Shown here piece by piece: positions 7,188 to 13,445 of a stretch of DNA of 21,385 bases. The position numbers and the translations under genes are program-made. The stretch's first letter is position 1; each line of letters begins with the position of its first letter. The notes beneath the pieces are model-generated. The model was given only the letters and a program-made list of their open reading frames with translations, had not been told where the DNA came from and searched no databases. The stretch is from a virus: the IMG/VR virus record IMGVR_UViG_3300021197_001587, positions 1-21,385 of that record; one strand, 5' to 3'.

Positions 7188-7205
7188 CTGTCATAGGATG
7201 GTATT

Positions 7206-7985
7206 ATGGCAGAAGCACAACAAACACTCGATCAAACATTAGAAACCAAGAAGCAAGAAGTAATTGACTATGTAAAGTTACAATTAGGCGAAGGCATAAT
7301 TGACACTGAACTTGATGCAAGTCATTATGAGGCTGCATACCAAAGAACAATTGGGACATATAGACAACGTGCCGAAAATGCTTTTGAAGAAAGTTATAAC
7401 TTTTTAACTCTGCGTGAAGATACAAATATCTACACACTTCCAACTGAAGTACAAACGGTTCGACAGGTATATCGTAGAACTATTGGTTTCAGCAACGGAG
7501 GCGAAGGCACTGCTTTTGAACCATTCAGTGCAGCCGCATTAAACACATATTTGCTTAACGGAAATCAAATGGGCGGACTTGCTACATATGATTTTTACAC
7601 ACAGTATGTTGAGCTCACTGCAAAAATGTTTGGTGGCTTTCTAAATTATAGTTATAATACTGCTACAAAGCAACTTACAATAATGAGAGATATAAAAGGC
7701 TCGGGAGAAGTTGTATTGCTTTGGTGTTATAATCTACGTCCCGAAGTGCAATTATTAACAGACTTCTCAACATCACAATGGGTTAGAGACTACATGGTTG
7801 GTAACTGTAAACTTATTATTGGTGAAGCCAGAGAGAAGTTTGCTACTATTGCTGGACCACAAGGCGGTACTGCACTAAACGGTGCACAGATGAAAGCAGA
7901 AGGCAGTGCTATTATGGATGCCAAAATTGAAGAGCTTAAAATGTACGTAGATGGATCACAGCCACTGTCTTGGGTAATTGGCTAA
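7206..7985 (+). CDS. 13: Neck protein, gp13-like
   Basis: 259 residues (T4 gp13 has 309). The N-terminal helices (TKKQEVIDYVKLQLGEGIID, then ELDASHYEAAYQRTIGTYRQ) followed by LREDTNIYTLPTEVQTVRQV and a C-terminal helical region (WVRDYMVGNCKLIIGEAREK, then AQMKAEGSAIMDAKIEELKM) are the pattern of gp13 proteins in T4-like phages. gp13 binds the portal after packaging and, with gp14, forms the neck that accepts the tail. Here it is on the opposite strand from gp14 and gp15. The stop overlaps the start of the next gene as TAATG. I am fairly sure of the family. Confidence 0.8.
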   Translation: MAEAQQTLDQTLETKKQEVIDYVKLQLGEGIIDTELDASHYEAAYQRTIGTYRQRAENAFEESYNFLTLREDTNIYTLPTEVQTVRQVYRRTIGFSNGGEGTAFEPFSAAALNTYLLNGNQMGGLATYDFYTQYVELTAKMFGGFLNYSYNTATKQLTIMRDIKGSGEVVLLWCYNLRPEVQLLTDFSTSQWVRDYMVGNCKLIIGEAREKFATIAGPQGGTALNGAQMKAEGSAIMDAKIEELKMYVDGSQPLSWVIG

Positions 7986-8380
7986 TGCGTGTTGAAGAGT
8001 TTGTTACCAAACCTGAGATTGTCAACGAACACGAAATGGTGTTTAGTAGATCAGGAAATAAATTAAAAACAAAATGGCGTTGTACTAGCGGTACAAGAAG
8101 AGGTCGTGTTGTTGGTAATGCCAAAGACTGTGATGCACCTATCGATCAACGTAAGCGAGCACAAATGAAAGTGACTCGTAAAACAAAAAGCAAAGTTGCC
8201 GCAAGAAAAGCAAAGAAGACCAAAAGAGTAAATCCAGCAAGTAGACTATTAGGCATGCTGAACAAACTGCGTAAAGGCAGTGTAAGTTCAGGTGGTAAAG
8301 TTCAAAAAGCATACAAGCCACCTAAATCAAGCCTCAAAGGCACAGTCGGGACAAAGAAAACTGTAAAGACTAGAAAGTAA
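7985..8380 (+). CDS. Highly basic small phage protein
   Basis: 131 residues from the ATG at 7985, which overlaps the gp13 stop (TAATG); a TTG 15 bases upstream would add five residues but is less likely. Residues 1-50 contain MVFSRSGNKLKTKWRCTSGT and RVVGNAKDCDAPIDQRKR with two Cys (C33, C50); from about 50 on, the chain is dominated by Lys and Arg with NPASRLLGMLNKLRKG in the middle. Similar Lys/Arg-rich proteins sit near head genes in marine T4-like phages. A DNA-binding or packaged internal protein is plausible, but no function is shown by the sequence. Confidence 0.7.
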   Translation: MRVEEFVTKPEIVNEHEMVFSRSGNKLKTKWRCTSGTRRGRVVGNAKDCDAPIDQRKRAQMKVTRKTKSKVAARKAKKTKRVNPASRLLGMLNKLRKGSVSSGGKVQKAYKPPKSSLKGTVGTKKTVKTRK

Positions 8381-8395
8381 TTACTAAGTAATCGT

Positions 8396-9307
8396 ATGAA
8401 TGTTTCTAATACTCCACTTAGCGAGCACACGAAAAATCTTTTTACACAGATTTATGAGCCTATTTTTGAACAGTACACTAACTTTTATTATAATAATCTT
8501 GAAAGTGAATTTGTTGAAAAATATAATGTCATAAAAGATCCAACTTGGCCAGATTGCACTGCTTATAGTAAATTTGCTAAACTTCCTGATGCTATAAAAC
8601 AAGAGTGTGTTGATGTACATAATTTTTCACCAAAGATATATTATGAATCTGTAAAAAGAGATTTTGGAACCTATCACACACAAACGCATGTCACTATAAA
8701 TGATACTATAGTAAAGTTTATACGAAAGCATATTGATGTAATTGAAAATAAAAATGTAATAGATTTTGCATGTAAGGACGGAGCTGTAAGTTGTCTTGCT
8801 TCATTGTACAAAGCACACAGCGTGTTAGGTATGGATGTAAGGCAAGATAATATAGATATTGCTTGTTCAATAAGGCAAGACCTGCAACTTGATATAAATT
8901 TTGTACTTAGTAATTTGCACGATTATGAAACAAACAAAATATTGTGCAAGGATAAGGATACTGCACTTCTATTCGGCATAATGTATCATGTCCATGACCA
9001 TGTTGACATAATTGATAGTATTTTTTGCAACAATGTGAAAAATATAATGATTGAGTCGGGTATATATGAGGACGAACAACCATTGATTTGGTGGAAGACG
9101 GAACCTACATTTGAACTGCGAAGCGGATGGCATGATAGCAAAAACGAAATAATTGTTGGTTTTCCAACAATTTCATGGTTTGACTTAATTGCAAACTATT
9201 ATGGTTACACCAAGATTAATCAAGTTACATATAATATTCCGTCATCAAAAAACAGTCCAAACGATCATCCTGGACCACGTGCAATTTTATTATATAAAAA
9301 AGGTTGA
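8396..9307 (+). CDS. SAM-dependent methyltransferase, class I, CmoB-like
   Basis: 303 residues. The SAM site is visible: motif I NVIDFACKDGAVSCLA (120-135), an acidic residue after the second strand in VLGMDVRQDNIDIA (143-156) and the motif IV-like ALLFGIMYHVHDHVDI (190-205). The GIMYHVHDH pattern and the preceding 95-residue helical N-terminus recall CmoB-type and related SAM-using enzymes. Motif I has Cys-Lys-Asp-Gly in place of the usual Gly-x-Gly, which is uncommon. Methyl acceptor unknown: tRNA, glycan or small molecule are all possible. The ATG has no good Shine-Dalgarno sequence. The stop TGA lies inside the -35 box of the next promoter. Probably an accessory gene inserted between structural genes. 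Confidence 0.75.
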   Translation: MNVSNTPLSEHTKNLFTQIYEPIFEQYTNFYYNNLESEFVEKYNVIKDPTWPDCTAYSKFAKLPDAIKQECVDVHNFSPKIYYESVKRDFGTYHTQTHVTINDTIVKFIRKHIDVIENKNVIDFACKDGAVSCLASLYKAHSVLGMDVRQDNIDIACSIRQDLQLDINFVLSNLHDYETNKILCKDKDTALLFGIMYHVHDHVDIIDSIFCNNVKNIMIESGIYEDEQPLIWWKTEPTFELRSGWHDSKNEIIVGFPTISWFDLIANYYGYTKINQVTYNIPSSKNSPNDHPGPRAILLYKKG

Positions 9308-9331
9308 CATAGTTTCTTTATCTGCTATACT
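9304..9331 (+). promoter_or_regulatory. Sigma70-type promoter before dexA
   Basis: TTGACA (9304-9309), a 16-base spacer and TATACT (9326-9331). The -35 box overlaps the methyltransferase stop codon. Normal spacing places the transcript start at about 9338, the A of the annotated ATG of the next gene. Confidence 0.65.
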
Positions 9332-9337
9332 GATACT

Positions 9338-9859
9338 ATGGATATTATGATAGATATAGAAACTGTAGGTACTGGCCCTGACGCTTGTATTCTTACAATA
9401 GCAGCCCAAACCTTTGACCCACTTAGTGTTGGTTACCAAAAACAAGATTACTATGCACGTGTTGATGTAGACAGTCAACCTGACAGAGAAGTAGATGATT
9501 CAACTGTAGAATGGTGGGCAACACAACCCAAAGAAGCACAGGATGAAGCATTTGGTGAAGAAGGTCGAATACCTCTAAAGCAAGCACTTGAGGAACTGAG
9601 CAAGTTATGTTTTCATTGCAAACTAACTTGGGCTAACGGTACAACCTTTGATATGGTTATACTTGAGAATGCATTTAAACAACTTGGATTGCCTATACCG
9701 TGGCAATTTTGGAATGTGAGAGATGCACGTACGGTATATAGTTTGTATCCAGACTTGCCTAAGCCACGTGCAAGTCACCATGCACTAGAAGATTGCCGAA
9801 GACAAATTGATCTATTGCAACAAACATTAAAACATCTCAGAGTACCAGGACTAAAATGA
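9338..9859 (+). CDS. dexA: DexA-like 3'-5' exonuclease
   Basis: 173 residues of the DEDD exonuclease superfamily: Exo I is MIDIET with D6 and E8, Exo II is WANGTTFDMVIL with D105, and Exo III is HHALEDC with H147 and D152. The layout resembles T4 DexA and Rv2179c-type enzymes, which trim nucleic acid from the 3' end using two metal ions. At 173 residues it is shorter than T4 DexA (227). ATG at 9338 or 9347 could start it; neither has a Shine-Dalgarno sequence and the promoter predicts a leaderless or 9-base leader RNA. The stop overlaps the kinase start (ATGA). RNase rather than DNase activity is possible. Confidence 0.85.
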   Translation: MDIMIDIETVGTGPDACILTIAAQTFDPLSVGYQKQDYYARVDVDSQPDREVDDSTVEWWATQPKEAQDEAFGEEGRIPLKQALEELSKLCFHCKLTWANGTTFDMVILENAFKQLGLPIPWQFWNVRDARTVYSLYPDLPKPRASHHALEDCRRQIDLLQQTLKHLRVPGLK

Positions 9860-10470
9860 TAATTGGTATATGTGGTTTAATAGGTTCTGGCAAAGGCTCG
9901 GTAGGAGACATACTTGTTAAGCAAGGATACAAAAAAGTAAGTTTTGCTGACAAACTCAAAGACGGTGTAGCAACTATATTTGGTTATGATCGAGCAATGC
10001 TAGAAGGCGATACTGATGAAAGCAGATCTTGGCGCGAACAACCAGATGCCTTTTGGTCCAAAGAAACTGGTAGAACAATTACCCCAAGAATAATTTTGCA
10101 AGAATTTGGCACTGACTGTATGCGAGATGGTTACTATGATGGTGTATGGGTAAGTTTACTCAAACAACACCTACTAGACAACCCAGGAAATTATGTGATA
10201 CCTGATGTGCGTTTTCGTAACGAACAAGATATGATTAGAGATCTAGGCGGAGAAATTTGGCGTGTGCAACGCGGCGATGTTCCTGAATGGTATGGATGTG
10301 CAATGTTAGATAATACAACAGGCAGTAATCTAATGGAAGCCTATGATGTACATGTTAGCGAATACAAATGGATTGATATGAACAACAAGTTCAATACAAC
10401 CATCTATAACAACAGTACCATCAAAGATCTTAAAGAGCGTGTAGTTGGCCTGATAAATATGAATACATAG
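9856..10470 (+). CDS. 1: Deoxynucleoside monophosphate kinase, gp1-like
   Basis: 204 residues. The P-loop GLIGSGKGS (7-15) lies in the first ten residues, as in T4 gene 1 and related phage dNMP kinases. Further family-like segments are KKVSFADKLKDGVATIFGYD, the FWSKETGRTITPRIILQEFG block and VIPDVRFRNEQDMIRDLGGE (about 114-133). The enzyme phosphorylates dNMPs to dNDPs with ATP for phage DNA synthesis. It is translationally coupled to dexA by an ATGA overlap, and the pair has its own sigma70-type promoter, which fits early or middle expression although the pair lies among structural genes. The length is somewhat shorter than T4 gp1 (241). Confidence 0.9.
   Translation: MIIGICGLIGSGKGSVGDILVKQGYKKVSFADKLKDGVATIFGYDRAMLEGDTDESRSWREQPDAFWSKETGRTITPRIILQEFGTDCMRDGYYDGVWVSLLKQHLLDNPGNYVIPDVRFRNEQDMIRDLGGEIWRVQRGDVPEWYGCAMLDNTTGSNLMEAYDVHVSEYKWIDMNNKFNTTIYNNSTIKDLKERVVGLINMNT
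10452..10459 (+). promoter_or_regulatory. Possible late-promoter-like octamer GATAAATA
   Basis: GATAAATA lies in the last codons of the kinase gene, 45 bases before the ATG of the oxygenase-like gene. It matches the late core except at the first base, but could be chance because it is coding. Confidence 0.35.
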
Positions 10471-10503
10471 CACAAATAGTTGTGTAACAGAGAGTATCAT
10501 TAC

Positions 10504-11145
10504 ATGGAAAAAATAGCCGGACAGATACAAGATTTTGCTATTGAAGAAGATTTAGTAGAATGGAGTTTTGCTCTGAGCAAAACAAACGCAATGATAATCA
10601 TGAATAACGATTGCCACGGCGTGGATGAAAACCATATGTTCTACAACTGGTTTATTGATACAATTTTTTCTAAAATACAAAATGTAATGAACGATCAAAA
10701 CCTTGTTCCAACGTTTGGTATGTATCTAAATGAAACTAAACCTTGGGGAATACACACAGACGGCTATCATGTACACGATAATCCAAATCGAGAAGCGGCT
10801 ATAAGTTTTTTAATGCCGTTAAGTGTAGATAATAACCCAAGTTTAGTAACAGAGTCTAGGACTATTGTATTTGACCAGTGCCGAGATACAAATTCAATAG
10901 ATGATATCGAATCGTTGGATGACCAAACCAATCATCCAAATAGTGCATTACACATATATAAAAAACACCTTAGTCATAACAAAGAAAATGAAGTTAAACA
11001 ATTTACTGTGCAAGGGCAATATCAATGGACCCGAGGTAGTCTCATATGGTGGCAAGGCCGATATTTTCACGATACAGACAATTTCTTAGCCAACGGGTAT
11101 ACTTCTAAACAAGCACTGGTTATTCATACACACTATGAAGTTTAA
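10504..11145 (+). CDS. 2OG-Fe(II) oxygenase-like protein
   Basis: 213 residues from the ATG at 10504, chosen because GAGAG lies about ten bases before it; a TTG at 10480 would add eight residues. A jelly-roll pattern is visible: GIHTDGYHV (82-90) supplies His84-x-Asp86, AAISFLMPL (98-106) a core strand, GSLIWWQGRYFHDTDNF (178-194) supplies the distal His189, and SKQALVIHTHY (201-211) follows with Lys202, which could bind 2-oxoglutarate. The two-His-one-carboxylate triad binds Fe(II) in this superfamily. Substrate unknown. The end overlaps the radical SAM gene by 11 bases, suggesting joint function. Superfamily call moderate. Confidence 0.65.
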   Translation: MEKIAGQIQDFAIEEDLVEWSFALSKTNAMIIMNNDCHGVDENHMFYNWFIDTIFSKIQNVMNDQNLVPTFGMYLNETKPWGIHTDGYHVHDNPNREAAISFLMPLSVDNNPSLVTESRTIVFDQCRDTNSIDDIESLDDQTNHPNSALHIYKKHLSHNKENEVKQFTVQGQYQWTRGSLIWWQGRYFHDTDNFLANGYTSKQALVIHTHYEV

Positions 11146-12592
11146 CTGTCTGTCTAATTTAAACAACGAAACACGCGATGTTGTTATAATTACAGTTCCG
11201 TGGACTGACAGCAGCATTCCTCTAATGGCACCAGCTCAACTTAAACCCATCGTCGAAAGTGCAGGAATGAGTTGTTTAGCAACCGATCTAAACGCTGAAA
11301 TATTTTCCTGGACAAAGACACACAGCAAAGTTGACAATTTGTTACGGTTTTTCTTTGATGAATTTTTAGTCGATGACGTTAAAGTTGAACTATTTGATCT
11401 TTTTAAGGAAGTTGCTGAACAAATTCTTAGTTGGAACCCTAAGATCGTAGGATTAAGTTTGTTTAGTTATGTAAGTCAAAGTAGTGCAAAATGGCTTGCT
11501 TGGTTTATTAAAAAAATAGACCCTACTGTTATTATAATACTTGGCGGCGCAGGCTGCTTGCCTACGTTTACTGGTCCTAGTGTATATGCTGACGATTTGA
11601 TTTCTGCTGGATTGGTTGACTATCACATTCGGGGAGACGGCGAGCATGCATTGTATGAGTTTCTTAAAGACAATAGAGAATATGCTGGTATTAATAGTTT
11701 AGAATGGCGTGAACTTAGTAAAGATGAAATGCGTAGTTTGCCTATGCCAGATTATAGTGAATATTATTTTGATACATATCAAAAAAAAGTACTTCCTTTA
11801 ACTGGTAGTAGAGGTTGTGTTCGAAAATGCACGTTTTGTGATTACATTGCTAACTGGAAAGTGTTTAACTGGCGAAATGCTGATGATATTTACAACGAGA
11901 TGCAAGTTCAATATCAAAAATACGGCATTAGGTATTTTAAATTCCAAGATAGTTTAACCAATGGCAATATGAAAGAATTTGTTACGTTAACTGAAATGCT
12001 TAGTGCATACAACACCGCAAACCCAGACAAAAGTTTTCGTTGGAGCGGGTATTATATTTTCCGTGAACATAACTCTAAAACAGAGTATGAATGGGAAATG
12101 GTTGCGGCAAGCGGCGCCGAAACGTTAGCAGTAGGAATTGAAAACTTAAATCAACATATCCGATATGCTATTGGTAAAAAATTTAGCAATGAAGCAATTG
12201 ATGTGCATCTTGCATTTGCACAAAAGCACAATATTCGTTTGCAGTTATTAAATATTGTTGGGTATGTTAACGAAACAGAAGATGATATTAATTTTATTAA
12301 ACAATGGTTGCGTGATCATACTGTGTATCAGGATATACTTCATTTACAATTTGGTGGCACTTTAGGTATATTTCCAAACACCTGGCTTGATCGTAATTGG
12401 AAAAAATTGGGCTTGGAACGCACGAGCGACTCTCCACAAGGGTGGATCAATCGTGAAATTGATAGTACTCCAGAAAAACGTGCCAGATGGGCACAAGAAA
12501 TTAACAAGCTAGGTACTAACTTAGGCTATTCTGTTGCAGACAATCTAGATAATCACTATATACTGGAGTCGATGATAAATGACAAAATTTAA
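11135..12592 (+). CDS. B12-binding-type radical SAM protein
   Basis: 485 residues. Residues about 14-180 form a Rossmann-like domain of the B12-binding type (VVIITVPW, KIVGLSLFSY, IIILGGAGC, then RGDGEHALYEF), but the DxHxxG motif for base-off cobalamin is not seen. The radical SAM core begins at LTGSRGCVRKCTFCDY with C228-x3-C232-x2-C235 for the 4Fe-4S cluster; AVGIENLNQHIR and LLNIVGYVNETEDD are typical later core elements. Such proteins methylate or rearrange unactivated carbons, build glycans, or thiomethylate; the substrate is not readable. It overlaps the oxygenase-like gene upstream by 11 bases and the small gene downstream by 14, a tight three-gene unit. Confidence 0.9.
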   Translation: MKFNCLSNLNNETRDVVIITVPWTDSSIPLMAPAQLKPIVESAGMSCLATDLNAEIFSWTKTHSKVDNLLRFFFDEFLVDDVKVELFDLFKEVAEQILSWNPKIVGLSLFSYVSQSSAKWLAWFIKKIDPTVIIILGGAGCLPTFTGPSVYADDLISAGLVDYHIRGDGEHALYEFLKDNREYAGINSLEWRELSKDEMRSLPMPDYSEYYFDTYQKKVLPLTGSRGCVRKCTFCDYIANWKVFNWRNADDIYNEMQVQYQKYGIRYFKFQDSLTNGNMKEFVTLTEMLSAYNTANPDKSFRWSGYYIFREHNSKTEYEWEMVAASGAETLAVGIENLNQHIRYAIGKKFSNEAIDVHLAFAQKHNIRLQLLNIVGYVNETEDDINFIKQWLRDHTVYQDILHLQFGGTLGIFPNTWLDRNWKKLGLERTSDSPQGWINREIDSTPEKRARWAQEINKLGTNLGYSVADNLDNHYILESMINDKI

Positions 12593-12998
12593 CCAATGTA
12601 AATTAGAAATTAAATTTGAATTTGGAAGTTGTAATAGCAAATATTTTACAGTAGTAGTTTTTGATAATAAGTCTGTAAAAACAATAACTCCTACTGACAA
12701 CTTTTATTGCACTGATATAGAATTACCTACACAAGTAAAGATGGCGTTTAGCGGCAAGAATGATGGCGACACACTTGTGGATGAGAATAATAACATTGTT
12801 GAAGATATGTATGTTAAAATAGCTGGAATCTGGTTGGATAAATTTCCACTAAGTGAAAAATACATGCATCAACAAATACAGATAGTAACAACATCAGGCG
12901 AAACACACACAACAAGTTATATTGGGTTTAATGGCACTGTTGTTTTAGAATATTCTGAAGATAATGTATTTTCGCAAGTGTTGAGTTTAAGCAATTAG
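12579..12998 (+). CDS. Unknown 139-aa beta-rich protein
   Basis: 139 residues. Alternating hydrophobic strands (CKLEIKFEFGSC, YFTVVVFDNKSV, QVKMAFSGKN, VKIAGIWLDKFPL, QIQIVTTSGE, YIGFNGTVVLEY) suggest an all-beta sandwich. SGKNDGDTLVDENNNIVEDM (about 59-78) is Asp/Asn-rich and could hold calcium as in carbohydrate-binding sandwiches. No catalytic motif. It overlaps the radical SAM gene by 14 bases, with GGAG about 11 bases before the ATG. Its stop shares bases with the convergent HNH gene stop (TTAG at 12995-12998). It could be a binding partner or substrate of the two enzymes upstream; this is inference. Confidence 0.65.
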   Translation: MTKFNQCKLEIKFEFGSCNSKYFTVVVFDNKSVKTITPTDNFYCTDIELPTQVKMAFSGKNDGDTLVDENNNIVEDMYVKIAGIWLDKFPLSEKYMHQQIQIVTTSGETHTTSYIGFNGTVVLEYSEDNVFSQVLSLSN

Positions 12999-13339
12999 TC
13001 CTCAATGAGATCCCCAACTCTCCAAGGTAAGTCCATCCTTGTAATTTCTACTGTACAATTTAAACAAACATTTCTTAGATTGGTAAGACTAACATTGTTT
13101 AAATCACCATCCATGTGATATACTAGTATTTGAGCTCCGCTTTTCGCACGGAAGCTACAACGGTCGCATTTTAGTTTTTTAATAAAACCACTTGATCTCC
13201 AACGTGGTTCGTTTGCTTTATGTTTTCGTTTGCGTCTTATACAACTGTCGCATCTGGTGCGATAGTGTGTTTTGTTTTCTTTAATATAATTGACTGCAAC
13301 AAAACGTTGGTTACATGCATTGCAAATAGGCCTATTCAT
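12995..13339 (-). CDS. HNH endonuclease-like zinc protein
   Basis: 114 residues from the ATG at 13339-13337 (MNRPICNACNQRF), the usual start style of this family in marine T4-like phages; a TTG at 13369 would add ten residues. Counting from ATG, CxxC pairs occur at 6/9, 30/33, 58/61 and 92/95, and the HNH-like segment VYHMDGDLNNVSLTNLRNVC (about 73-92) holds His75 and the Asn residues. HNH nucleases nick or cut DNA and are often homing or packaging enzymes. It is convergent with the radical SAM cassette and divergent from the sheath gene. TATTTAGT at 13345-13352 (minus strand ACTAAATA) may be a weak late-type promoter. Confidence 0.75.
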   Translation of the reverse strand: MNRPICNACNQRFVAVNYIKENKTHYRTRCDSCIRRKRKHKANEPRWRSSGFIKKLKCDRCSFRAKSGAQILVYHMDGDLNNVSLTNLRNVCLNCTVEITRMDLPWRVGDLIED

Positions 13340-13403
13340 ACGGGTATTTAGTAATATAAACCTTTGCAAAGGGCAGTGTTTACGGCATTATTTGGAACAT
13401 TCT

Positions 13404-13411
13404 TATAAATA
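13404..13411 (+). promoter_or_regulatory. Late promoter TATAAATA before the tail sheath gene
   Basis: An exact copy of the T4 late promoter core, 34 bases before the sheath ATG at 13446, with AGAGGAAG as ribosome binding site between. It is the only perfect copy I found in the window, and it precedes a gene expected to be expressed very strongly. Confidence 0.8.
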
Positions 13412-13445
13412 TCAGTAAGAGATTTTAACACAGAGGAAGTGAAAC

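Noticed and set aside
8376-8391. Overlapping palindromes AGTAATTACT and TTACTAAGTAA at the junction before the methyltransferase
   Set aside because: I considered an insertion junction or attachment site, but no matching copy was found at the far end of the accessory block and short AT-rich palindromes are common here.
10471-10484. Small hairpin CACAA-ATAG-TTGTG after the kinase gene
   Set aside because: The stem has only five pairs and no T run follows, so I do not call it a terminator.
10480-10503. TTG start giving eight extra residues to the oxygenase-like protein
   Set aside because: The GAGAG site lies between it and the ATG at 10504, which fits the ATG better.
13340-13369. Upstream TTG start for the HNH gene
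   Set aside because: It adds ten residues before the family-like MNRPIC start and has no ribosome binding site; ATG at 13339 preferred.
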